Shown here in pieces: positions 56,282 to 64,000 of a stretch of 64,000 nt of DNA. The notes under the pieces are model-generated. The model saw only the letters and a list, made by a program, of their open reading frames with translations. It was not told the DNA's origin and did not search any database. Origin of the DNA: Bowmanella denitrificans (GTDB lineage: Bacteria; Pseudomonadota; Gammaproteobacteria; Enterobacterales; Alteromonadaceae); the NCBI RefSeq assembly GCF_002887595.1, contig NZ_PEBU01000002.1:186001-250000 (forward strand). The letters run 5' to 3'. Each line of letters begins with the position of its first letter. Position 1 is the stretch's first letter. Both the position numbers and the translations under genes were made by a program.

Positions 56282-56488
56282 GTTGAGTTCTCGTTATAAA
56301 TGACATAACTTTATGAAATAAAAGAAAAAAGATATTCTGTTCGGAATTTCTACAGCGGTTAATTAATGCGCTTATTGTGCTTAAATTTACCAATGTCAAC
56401 GAAAATTTTGCCGGAAATTGCCCTTGACGGCGATCATTTCTGCCCGTAAAAGGGGCCAACTGTGAATAACACTTGCTAAGGACTGAGA

Positions 56489-57562
56489 ATGTCTGTGTTG
56501 CAGCTGTATGCCGGACCATCGGCCCTAAGCCGTATTCAGGAAGAGGGGCTGCACTCTGAGCTGTTTGACTACATGTTAGGAGCATCGGGTGGACCCAAGT
56601 GGTTTGTATTAGCCGGACTGGACAGAGTGATCTTTCCGGAGTTGTTTAAACAGCGGCGGCGGCCATTGCATGCGATAGGGTCGTCAGCCGGTGCTTTTCG
56701 TTTCGCTTGCTTTGCCCAAAATGATTCTCTGTCTGCCCTGAACCGCCTGGCAGAGCGCTATTCACAAACGGTTTATTCTGCCAAACCTGATGCCAGGGAA
56801 ATCAGTGATAAGGGCCGACAATTGCTTGATTACGTGCTGGGTGAAACGGGCGTGGATGAAATCCTCAAGAATCCGGTGATCAAAGCACACTTTATTGTTG
56901 CCCGTTGCCGCCATCTGCTGGCCAGCGAAGGTCGCATGGCGCAGATGACTGGTTTGCTGGCCAGTGCCGGTGCAAACTTTATCCGGCGCAACTGGTTGGC
57001 GGGTTTCTATCAGCGATTCAGCTTTGGTGCAGTGGATGCAGGCCTGCATATTGCGGATCCATGGGGAATGTCTTGTCAGCAAATTGCGCTGAGTGCAGAG
57101 AATCTGCACAGTGCACTAATGGCGTCTGGCTCTATTCCGCTGGTATTGGAGGGGGTAAAAGATATCCCAGGTGCGCCACCTGGTATGTACAGGGATGGGG
57201 GGATTATTGACTACCACTTTGATTTACAGTTTGGTCCAACCAAGGGACTGATTCTGTATCCCCACTTTAACGCCAGACCTGTACCTGGCTGGTTTGACAA
57301 ATCCCTGAAATCTCGCAGACCGGCAGCAGCCAGTTATGACAAGGTGTTGATGCTGGTGCCTTCTGCTGAGTTTGTCGCCGCATTACCCTTTGCTAAGATT
57401 CCGGATCGCAAGGATTTTGAAAGCATGCCTGCGCCACAACGCATTGCCTACTGGCAAAAGGTGTTGTTGGAGTCAGACAGATTAGGTGACGCCTTTATGC
57501 AGTTAATTGACAAGCGGGATATTGCTCATTTGGTTAAACCTATTGATTTTTGCCGTACATAA
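56489..57562 (+). CDS. Patatin-like phospholipase
   Basis: 357 residues. The oxyanion stretch GASGGPKW (about 31-38), the nucleophile elbow GSSAG (about 68-72) and the Asp of DGGIIDYH (about 231-238) form the Ser-Asp dyad set of patatins. No signal peptide or membrane helix. Substrate unknown; bacterial relatives act on phospholipids or lysophospholipids. DUF1801 gene follows 36 bases downstream. Confidence 0.87.
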   Translation: MSVLQLYAGPSALSRIQEEGLHSELFDYMLGASGGPKWFVLAGLDRVIFPELFKQRRRPLHAIGSSAGAFRFACFAQNDSLSALNRLAERYSQTVYSAKPDAREISDKGRQLLDYVLGETGVDEILKNPVIKAHFIVARCRHLLASEGRMAQMTGLLASAGANFIRRNWLAGFYQRFSFGAVDAGLHIADPWGMSCQQIALSAENLHSALMASGSIPLVLEGVKDIPGAPPGMYRDGGIIDYHFDLQFGPTKGLILYPHFNARPVPGWFDKSLKSRRPAAASYDKVLMLVPSAEFVAALPFAKIPDRKDFESMPAPQRIAYWQKVLLESDRLGDAFMQLIDKRDIAHLVKPIDFCRT

Positions 57563-57598
57563 GCCATTTGCTTGAGGGAGCTTTGAAGGAAATTGGAA

Positions 57599-58015
57599 AT
57601 GGAAAATGCAGTGCAGGCGCGTTTCAGTGATTACCCTGAACTGGCTCGCCAGAAACTTAGTGAACTTCGTTGCTTAATTTTGCAATGTGCACAGGAGCTG
57701 AAACTGGGGAAGGTTGAAGAGTCGCTGAAATGGGGCGAAGCCAGTTATAAAGTTAAATCAGGAAGCCCTATTCGGATCGATTGGAAAGCCAAAACGCCTG
57801 AAGAGTATTACGTGTTTTTTAATTGTAATACCAAGCTGGTGGATACTTTCCGAGAATTGTATGGTGATGTTTTGGCGTATCAGGGCAACCGGGCGATAGT
57901 ATTAGGGCTGACAGCGCCATTACCGCTAAATACGCTCAAACATTGCATTCAACTTGCCTTAACCTATCAACAGATCCGGCATTTGCCGCTGTTGGGGGCT
58001 GCACCGACAGGCTAG
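57599..58015 (+). CDS. DUF1801 domain protein
   Basis: 138 residues from the ATG at 57599, which has AAGGA 8 bases upstream (an in-frame TTG at 57593 is too close to that site). Pattern: VEESLKWGEASYKV near residue 43, IRIDWKAKTPEEYYVFFNC, and LKHCIQLALTYQ at the end. Members of DUF1801 have an alpha+beta fold of unknown role. Confidence 0.8.
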   Translation: MENAVQARFSDYPELARQKLSELRCLILQCAQELKLGKVEESLKWGEASYKVKSGSPIRIDWKAKTPEEYYVFFNCNTKLVDTFRELYGDVLAYQGNRAIVLGLTAPLPLNTLKHCIQLALTYQQIRHLPLLGAAPTG

Positions 58016-58061
58016 TCAACACCATTGCCCGTAATGGGCACTGAGCATAGGGGCAAATATT

Positions 58062-58250
58062 GTGGCGAGCGTTATGCAACCAAGACAGATTGTCGAACAT
58101 TGGGTTGAAGCCTTTAACCAGGCAGATGCAAAAAGGCTTTCCAGCTACTATGCAGAGAATGCGATTAATCATCAGGTTGCCAACCAGCCAGTCTGTGGTA
58201 GAGATAACATCTATGCCATGTCGCCTGATTCACGGATTGGAACACAATGA
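58062..58250 (+). pseudogene. Truncated SnoaL/NTF2-like gene
   Basis: 62 residues that align with only the first half of a SnoaL-type nuclear-transport-factor-2 domain: QIVEHWVEAFNQADAKRLSSYY and NAINHQVANQPVCGRDNIYAM. The family is normally about 110-130 residues and continues with several strands that are absent here. The stop comes after SRIGTQ, and the next gene starts within the last codon. Internal deletion or a junction to another sequence is likely. Confidence 0.7.
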
Positions 58251-58573
58251 ATCTCATCAGCTTAATTCGCCGCAAGTATGTGGAACTGACGTTCAGACGC
58301 TATGACCTGCGTATTGTTGAGGCTATTGGCGCACAACAATTTGAACATATTATTCAGGTCTACCGGAACAGTGGTTGGGAAATCACCGACGCTTATCAGG
58401 CCTTTTCACCCGACGCGGAGCGCTGGCACTGTAAGTTAAGAAAAGGTACCAGTGTGCTGGAGTGTGAATGGCAGCATCAGCGATTTGGCAGTATTAGCGG
58501 CGCGGCCAGAATCATTAACGCACTGGCTAACGAGTTCGAGCTGGTTGTGCTCGAATATCCCACTTGGCAATAG
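58247..58573 (+). CDS. Hypothetical protein, 108 residues
   Basis: MNLISLIRRKYVELTFRRYD.. with no signal peptide or membrane helix. Features: an early basic patch, GWEITDAYQAFSPDAERWHC and SVLECEWQHQRFGSISGAAR. No family recognised. It overlaps the truncated SnoaL-like gene by 4 bases and converges with the second hybrid kinase gene, 14 bases away. Confidence 0.55.
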   Translation: MNLISLIRRKYVELTFRRYDLRIVEAIGAQQFEHIIQVYRNSGWEITDAYQAFSPDAERWHCKLRKGTSVLECEWQHQRFGSISGAARIINALANEFELVVLEYPTWQ

Positions 58574-58587
58574 CCCCAGCTATACGA

Positions 58588-61500
58588 TTAATCAGCTTTT
58601 TGCGTGGCCAACAAGGTCTTAATCAGGCGTTTTAGCGCACCGGCCTTAACCGGCTTATGCAGAAAGCTAAAGCCTGCCTCGATAGCGCTGGCGCGAATTT
58701 CTTCATCATGATTGGCGGAGTTGAGTATCGTGACAACTTTGCTGCGCCAGTGATGATAAAGCTGGTGGGCAACCTCAGTACCAATTTCACCCTGGTCCAG
58801 ATGATAATCCATTAACAACAGATCCGGCGCATCAGGCGTTTTTAGTTTTGCCTGTTCGGCAGTGGCCGCCACTTCAATGTCAGCCCCCCATTGGCTGAAC
58901 AACTGCTGCATGGCCTGCAAAATCTGTTGTTCATTATCTACCACCAACACTTTCTTACCTTGCAACCACAGGCTGTTATCTTGCTGTTCAGGCGTCATTT
59001 GTCGGGGTAGCATGGGCTGACGTTCCCCCATAGCAATTTGCAAACCAAAACAGCTGCCTTTACCCGGCTGTGAATCCAGATGCAGAGTATGTCCCAGTAG
59101 CTGACTGATCTTGTCTACTATGGTTAAGCCCAGGCCAAGACCTTGTTGATTATGGCTTTGTAACTGATGAAACTCGGCAAATATCTCCGCTTGCTGGTCT
59201 TTGGCGATGCCCGGTCCGGTATCCCAAACTTGCAATACCAACTGGCCCTGCTTGCGCCTGACGCCAACCAGTATCTTGCCTTTATCGGTATAACGTACAG
59301 CATTGGAAATAAGATTCTGAATCACCCTTCGCAGTAGTTTTTTATCGGAACAGACACTTAAGTGAGTCGGCCGATAGTGTAAAGTAAGCCCTTTTTGAGA
59401 GGCCAACAGACTAAACTCCGCTACCAGCGCATCAAGTATTTCCGCCAGGGCAAAGGTTTGCTGATTCACTTTTAGCACACCAGAGTCCAGCCGTGTCATA
59501 TCCAGCAGGGTAGTCAGCAGCTCTTCCGCACTGTTCAATGATTGCAACAAGCCACGAGCCAGTTCTTCAGTGGGCTGTCCCTTGCTTTGCTGAGCAATCA
59601 TGCCGGCAAATAATGTGGCTGCGTTAAAAGGCTGCATCAGATCGTGGCCCGCGGCGGCCAGAAATTTGGTTTTGCTCTCGTTGGCCCTGTCTGCATCCAG
59701 TTTTGCTTGCTGTAATTGCACAGTGCGCTCTGCGACCCGTTGTTCCAGGCCCGATTTGGCGTCCTGCAAGGCACGCTGAATTTCAACGTGATCGGTAATA
59801 TCGGCATAGGTGGTCACAAAACCACCGCCCGACATGGGATTACCCTGAAGTTCAATGACCCGCCCATCGGGCTGGCTACGCAAATATTTATAGCTGCTCC
59901 CCTGGCGAATAAGTGCAAGGCGTTTACCTACCTCGGCATCCACATCTACGGTGTCGCCGAGCATACCGCGCGAAGCGTTAAACCTAAGTAAATCCTCCAA
60001 TGGCATGCCTGCATGAATAAAGCCTTGCGGGTAGTTAAACAGGCTGATGTAGCGGCTGTTCCAGGCCAACAGTTTAAGGTGTCTGTCGACCACACTGATG
60101 CCCTGCTCAATATGCTCAACAGAGGCCTGCAGTAATTCATGGTTAAATTGATAGCTCTGGCTGGCTTCTTCCACCAATCCCACCAGCTCATCGATCGGAA
60201 CACTGTGCTGCTCTGTTAGCGCCGACAGTAAAATACGCGCCCCGGCGTTGCCAACCTGAGCGGCCAGTTCCCGCTCCACTTTTTGAATCAGCAAGCCACT
60301 GGCATAAGCTTGTCTGTCTGCATCAGCCAGGCTTTTCTGCAGTGTTGTTTGCTGCGTGTTGGGCAGGATCCGCTGTGTCACAGCCAGTAAGGTGCCAATG
60401 CGAATGGTGGGCACTGAAGGCTGCGATGCCTCAAGCATGCTGCTCGTTTGTTTAAACCTGCCACGCAGCCAATTTACCAGCATAAAGGCGATGAGATTGA
60501 TGCTGAGACTAGCTACCACCCCCTGACTCATCATGTGATCGCTGGGCACGGCCTCAAAGTAATAGCTGGCTTTAATACTTGGCCATAACAGCCATACGAC
60601 CCAGCCCCAGCATCCGGTTACGATGCCACAAAGCGCCGCCAGACGACTGCTGTTCTGCCAATAAAGTGCAAACAGCATGGCTGGGGCAAGTTGAGCCAGC
60701 AGCGCCATGGCGATAATGCCGCTGTTGACCAGTGGGGCGGCCTGACTTAAATATTGGGAATACAGGTAAGATAAGCCTATTACCAATACTACGGTAAAAC
60801 GGCGAATATTCAGCAGCACAGAGGGGCGCAGTACCTGGTGCTGATCGGCGCGAAAGTGTAGTTTCAGCCACAGCGGGGTAATCAGGTTATTGGCGATCAT
60901 GACCCCCATGGCCAGAGTTGCCACAATGATCATACTTGATGCGGCAGACAGCCCACCAATAAATGCCACCAGCGCTGACCAACTGCTATTGGCCAGCATG
61001 GGCAAGGCCAGTACATAGGTATCGGCATTGGTTTCGGGCAGCAATAACTTACCCGCTAATGCAATGGGCAACACAAACAGATTAATGCTCAGCAGATACA
61101 AGGGGAACAGCCATCTGGCGCGTTGCAGTTCTAATTCACCATTGTTTTCGATGAAGTTCACATGAAATTGCCGTGGCAGGCAGAACATGGATAAAAAGCC
61201 CAGCAGCATATGGCACAGGTAAACCAGAGGGGCCGACTGGGTACTGGACAAGATCTGCCGGGTGTCCGGGTTAACTTGTACTTGTCCGAGCAGATCCAGT
61301 ATGCCATCAAACATCTGATAGCAAACAAACAGGCCTACCAACACCAAAGCCAGCACTTTTACCAAGGATTCGAACGCAATAGCCAGCATCAATCCTGGGT
61401 GTTTCTCCGTCAGGCTCAGGCTGCGGGTACCAAACAAAATGGCAAAGATAGCCATCAGCAGTGCTACATAAAAACTGATGCCACCAGGCCATTGGGTTTG

Positions 61501-61944
61501 ATCATTGGCCAGCAGGCTGACACTGGTGGTCACGGCGTCCAGTTGCAATGCCGTGTAGGGCATCACACCGATAAGACAAATCAGGCTGACAAAGGCCGCA
61601 ATAAAATGGGAATGTTTATACTGGCTGCCCATAAAATCGGCCAGCGAACTGATATTGTGCTGCTGACATAATCGGATAATACGCACCAGCAACGGGTAGC
61701 CCAGGGCGAAAGCCAGCACACTACCCACATAAGTTGGGGTAAAGGCCCAGCCATAAGTGGCCGACTGGGCGGTAGTGCCGAAAAAGGCCCAGGATGTGCA
61801 ATGCACCCCCAATGCCAGACTGTAGATAACGGGTCGTTGTCTTTGGCCCGCAGAACTGTGGTAACGGTCGCCCCAGAATCCTACCGCAAACAGCAGGGCC
61901 AGGTAGATTACCGCTAGCAAGGTCAGAAGCCAGATACTAAACAT
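58588..61944 (-). CDS. SSS-transporter/hybrid histidine kinase, CbrA/CrbS-like (2)
   Basis: 1118 residues with the same architecture as the gene at 24394-27789: a symporter-like N-terminus (LALGVHCTSWAFFGTTAQSA), PAS (about 600-715, GISVVDRHLKLLAWNSRYI), kinase with His767 in GHDLMQPFN and ATP-binding GLGLGLTIVDKI, and a receiver domain with Asp1046 in LMDYHLD. The two are paralogues with only moderate identity. No symporter operon adjoins this copy; its neighbours are small hypotheticals and FlgO-type genes. Its input signal and its partner regulator are not in the window. Confidence 0.93.
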   Translation of the reverse strand: MFSIWLLTLLAVIYLALLFAVGFWGDRYHSSAGQRQRPVIYSLALGVHCTSWAFFGTTAQSATYGWAFTPTYVGSVLAFALGYPLLVRIIRLCQQHNISSLADFMGSQYKHSHFIAAFVSLICLIGVMPYTALQLDAVTTSVSLLANDQTQWPGGISFYVALLMAIFAILFGTRSLSLTEKHPGLMLAIAFESLVKVLALVLVGLFVCYQMFDGILDLLGQVQVNPDTRQILSSTQSAPLVYLCHMLLGFLSMFCLPRQFHVNFIENNGELELQRARWLFPLYLLSINLFVLPIALAGKLLLPETNADTYVLALPMLANSSWSALVAFIGGLSAASSMIIVATLAMGVMIANNLITPLWLKLHFRADQHQVLRPSVLLNIRRFTVVLVIGLSYLYSQYLSQAAPLVNSGIIAMALLAQLAPAMLFALYWQNSSRLAALCGIVTGCWGWVVWLLWPSIKASYYFEAVPSDHMMSQGVVASLSINLIAFMLVNWLRGRFKQTSSMLEASQPSVPTIRIGTLLAVTQRILPNTQQTTLQKSLADADRQAYASGLLIQKVERELAAQVGNAGARILLSALTEQHSVPIDELVGLVEEASQSYQFNHELLQASVEHIEQGISVVDRHLKLLAWNSRYISLFNYPQGFIHAGMPLEDLLRFNASRGMLGDTVDVDAEVGKRLALIRQGSSYKYLRSQPDGRVIELQGNPMSGGGFVTTYADITDHVEIQRALQDAKSGLEQRVAERTVQLQQAKLDADRANESKTKFLAAAGHDLMQPFNAATLFAGMIAQQSKGQPTEELARGLLQSLNSAEELLTTLLDMTRLDSGVLKVNQQTFALAEILDALVAEFSLLASQKGLTLHYRPTHLSVCSDKKLLRRVIQNLISNAVRYTDKGKILVGVRRKQGQLVLQVWDTGPGIAKDQQAEIFAEFHQLQSHNQQGLGLGLTIVDKISQLLGHTLHLDSQPGKGSCFGLQIAMGERQPMLPRQMTPEQQDNSLWLQGKKVLVVDNEQQILQAMQQLFSQWGADIEVAATAEQAKLKTPDAPDLLLMDYHLDQGEIGTEVAHQLYHHWRSKVVTILNSANHDEEIRASAIEAGFSFLHKPVKAGALKRLIKTLLATQKAD

Positions 61945-62107
61945 AAGGCAACAACATGAAAAATAAGGGCTTTGTTACTATACGTCGGAGTATTGGGGAT
62001 TACCACAGCACCAAGGTACAACTAAACTGCCAGGTTTAAGTAACGGGTTGGCGTGATATTTGCGTTGTTGAGCTGAGATAGCGAATAAAACGTTGGTCAT
62101 ATCCTAT

Positions 62108-62695
62108 ATGAAACCTCTAGTCACAATGTGTTGCCTTGTCCTAAGCCTCTTTATGCTGGCGGGCTGTGCTAACAAAGCGGCACTCAGCACGCAGAGTTAC
62201 GCAGACCAGCAAGATAATCTGCATCTGCACGTGGAACGTATGATTCGACAAATGTTTGACACTGCCGGGCGCATACATCCAGGCTCGCCACTGGCCATCG
62301 GCACGATTCTGCCCGCCCAGTTGGAAGGTGGCAAAAGTTTGCCGGAGCACCGCGCTCTGAGCCTGCAGATTCAAGAGAGTCTGGTTACTTTTGCAACGCA
62401 GGCCGGACTGAGTGTGATCGAGTTTAAAACCTTGCCAGCGGTGCATATCGAAAGCGGGCGGGACCTGATGTTGTCCCGTGACGTAGAAGCGCTCAGCGAG
62501 CAAGTAGACCTGCAGTATTTTTTAACCGGTACTTACTCGCAGCAGCAACATAGCCTGATGGTTAACCTGCGCCTGATTGAATTGCCAGCCAAACGGGTAG
62601 TGGCCGCCGCCACGGATTACCTGCCCAATGATGTGGCCTGGCCGCAGGGCAAGGTCGTCAATCGAAATAATATGATCTACCGCGGCCAGTACTAG
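62108..62695 (+). CDS. FlgO-like outer-membrane lipoprotein (1)
   Basis: 195 residues from the ATG at 62108. Lipobox LAGC (Cys20). Segments IRQMFDTAGRIHPGSPLAIG, RALSLQIQESLVTFA and YFLTGTYSQQQHSLMVNLRL follow the FlgO pattern. In Vibrio FlgO is an outer-membrane protein needed for the flagellar H-ring or motility. No flgP or flgT is visible here. An in-frame GTG at 62093 extends it by 5 residues only. Confidence 0.82.
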   Translation: MKPLVTMCCLVLSLFMLAGCANKAALSTQSYADQQDNLHLHVERMIRQMFDTAGRIHPGSPLAIGTILPAQLEGGKSLPEHRALSLQIQESLVTFATQAGLSVIEFKTLPAVHIESGRDLMLSRDVEALSEQVDLQYFLTGTYSQQQHSLMVNLRLIELPAKRVVAAATDYLPNDVAWPQGKVVNRNNMIYRGQY

Positions 62696-62700
62696 GGGGC

Positions 62701-63360
62701 ATGATGAAAACATTGATTCCAGTTGTGGCGTTGAGCTTATTTCTGAGTGGATGCACGACATTGGCTGACAACGAGCAGGAGCAAGCGCTGTCAAAGGCAC
62801 ACCAGGCCAGTTTGGGGTTTGGTCAGCAATATCGGCCGCAATTTCAGCAGCAACCGGGGCAAAATACCGAGAAGCGGGATCCGCAGTTGCACAACATCAA
62901 TCACTACGTGCGCGGCATCATGCAGGATTTAGTCAATAACCTGCAGTTTGTCAGTGCCAGAACGCCAGTGGCGGTAAGCAGTTTTGTTTTCCTGGATGGC
63001 CCTTTTGACCAGGCTGATTTGTTGGGCAATCAGATTGCTGAGAGTTTTATGCATGAGATCCATCAGTTTGGTATTCCGCTTATTGATATTAAGACCAGTG
63101 ATTTTATCCGGGTCACAGAGCAGGGCGATTTTGTCCTGAGTCGCGATTATCTGGAAGTCTCACCTAAGCAGCCGGTTCAATATGTGATCACCGGCACCTT
63201 GGCAAGGCATCAGGGCGGGTATCTGATTAATGCCAGGGTGGTGGGTATGAAATCCAAGATGGTGGTGGGATCAGCGCAGGGCTTCTTGCCAGCTGATGTG
63301 GCCAATGCGTTGTTAAACAGTGCCAAGCCCGCTGAAGGCGTTAAGTTACTTAAGGGGTGA
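62701..63360 (+). CDS. FlgO-like outer-membrane lipoprotein (2)
   Basis: 219 residues. Lipobox LSGC (Cys18). It is a paralogue of the gene before it, with NHYVRGIMQDLVNNLQFVSA, QIAESFMHEIHQFGIPLID, DFVLSRDYLEVS and YVITGTLARHQGGYLINARV. The start is the first of two adjacent ATG codons, 5 bases after the previous stop. The two form an operon with the following gene. Confidence 0.85.
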   Translation: MMKTLIPVVALSLFLSGCTTLADNEQEQALSKAHQASLGFGQQYRPQFQQQPGQNTEKRDPQLHNINHYVRGIMQDLVNNLQFVSARTPVAVSSFVFLDGPFDQADLLGNQIAESFMHEIHQFGIPLIDIKTSDFIRVTEQGDFVLSRDYLEVSPKQPVQYVITGTLARHQGGYLINARVVGMKSKMVVGSAQGFLPADVANALLNSAKPAEGVKLLKG

Positions 63361-63388
63361 GCCCTTTTTCTGACCAGGAGTGTCAAGC

Positions 63389-64000
63389 ATGCAAATTCAA
63401 TCTGGCCTGAGCCTGATGGATTATCTTAATGATCCGGCCAAATCTCAGGAAGCGTTGGACAGAGCTGTGCAGTCTCAGAAGCAGAACCTCGCCAAGGATC
63501 TGCTTGAGGTAGACAACAGCCTGGATAATGCCAGTGACAAGCAAATGGATGAAACCCTGAAAAAAATGGAAGAGGGGCAGACCACGGTCAGTTTGCAAAG
63601 TCTCGACAATATGATTTCTTTTCATATGAAACCTGTGGCAGAGCAGTTGCAGGACCTGGCCAAACGCTTCGATGTGAATCAGTCCGTTGAGATAAAGCTA
63701 CAGGACGGTAAATGGCAGGTTGAAGGCGCCGATGCAGAGGATGCCGAGCCGGGATTAAAGCGTCTGCAGCAATACCTGGATGCCGACCAGGGCCTGCAGA
63801 AGCGTATGGATCAGTTAAACCGTTTGTCAGAGTTTTATGAATGGGGCAATACCCGCGAGTACGCAGCCCAACTTAAGGAAGCCAAAGTGTCGCAAGAGGA
63901 CGTGGTGGCGTTTTTAAAGACTAGCCGCACACACATTATGGGGCTGGACAGCTTTTCGGTATCGAGCGCTGAAGTCAGTATCAACTCAAGGGGCGAAGCC
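63389..64000 (+). CDS. Helical protein of unknown function, cut by the window end
   Basis: Starts at ATG 63389 (AGGAG at 63375-63379) and stays open for 204 codons to the last base. It has no signal peptide; MQIQSGLSLMDYLNDPAKSQ.. is followed by helical, Gln/Lys/Asp-rich sequence with KKMEEGQTTVSLQSLDNMIS and LKEAKVSQEDVVAFLKTSR. No motif is decisive. It probably shares a transcript with the FlgO-like genes. Confidence 0.6.
   Translation, partial: MQIQSGLSLMDYLNDPAKSQEALDRAVQSQKQNLAKDLLEVDNSLDNASDKQMDETLKKMEEGQTTVSLQSLDNMISFHMKPVAEQLQDLAKRFDVNQSVEIKLQDGKWQVEGADAEDAEPGLKRLQQYLDADQGLQKRMDQLNRLSEFYEWGNTREYAAQLKEAKVSQEDVVAFLKTSRTHIMGLDSFSVSSAEVSINSRGEA

Overview
The window reads as a chromosomal segment of a marine-type gammaproteobacterium, probably an Alteromonadales (Alteromonadaceae-like) species. 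Supporting this are the gene order sdhCDAB-sucABCD, the block fur / fldA / ybfF / seqA / pgm (same set and order as in Escherichia coli, with an insertion), the pairing of an SSS-transporter/hybrid histidine kinase with a DUF4212 + acetate-type symporter operon, several large TonB-dependent receptors, and FlgO-type lipoproteins. All calls were made by reading the sequence; no database search was run.

Region by region. (a) 0.2-10.5 kb: a complete TCA block, succinate dehydrogenase (sdhCDAB), 2-oxoglutarate dehydrogenase E1/E2 (sucAB, with a two-lipoyl E2) and succinyl-CoA synthetase (sucCD). There is a terminator after sdhB, and hairpin-rich leaders lie before sucA and sucC. (b) 10.5-21.5 kb: an accessory island. 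It starts with about 0.9 kb of duplicated intergenic repeats. Then comes a small integron-cassette array with three complete attC sites and one truncated attC but no integrase, bracketed by two nearly identical inverted 257/258-bp MITE-like elements. Next are three copies of an unrelated 140-190 bp element, each just upstream of a gene, then two paralogous secreted trypsin-like proteases flanking a LysE exporter and a protein that carries the active-site signature of CD38-type ADP-ribosyl cyclases. (c) 21.5-35 kb: a TonB receptor, a CbrA/CrbS-like sensor kinase divergent from a symporter operon that continues into a DUF294 nucleotidyltransferase and a DEDDh exonuclease, then a cysteine-synthase-like enzyme and a D-amino-acid transaminase. 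(d) 35-50.5 kb: fur, a chemoreceptor, a FecI/FecR/TonB-receptor signalling set, fldA, ybfF, seqA, pgm, glycogen phosphorylase and an EAL protein. (e) 50.5-58.6 kb: astE, small periplasmic and metabolic genes, a VanY-type peptidase, dapE, an ArsC/Spx-like protein, a degenerate EIIA-Glc-like protein, a patatin-like lipase and small hypotheticals. (f) 58.6-64 kb: a second SSS-hybrid kinase, two FlgO-type lipoproteins and a gene running off the window end.

How it works together. The core genes cover central carbon flow (TCA cycle, glycogen breakdown to glucose-6-phosphate, uptake of a small carboxylate under two-component control) and iron or redox housekeeping (Fur, flavodoxin). The island between sucD and the first TonB receptor is the unusual part. 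It is built of mobile and repeated DNA and carries two proteins whose families act on NAD or ADP-ribose: the cyclase-like protein and a frameshifted NADAR protein. Best candidates for something undescribed are the stand-alone bacterial CD38-like protein (18.06-18.94 kb), the MITE-bracketed cassette unit (11.4-14.2 kb) and the three-copy element ahead of unrelated genes (14.4-17.1 kb).
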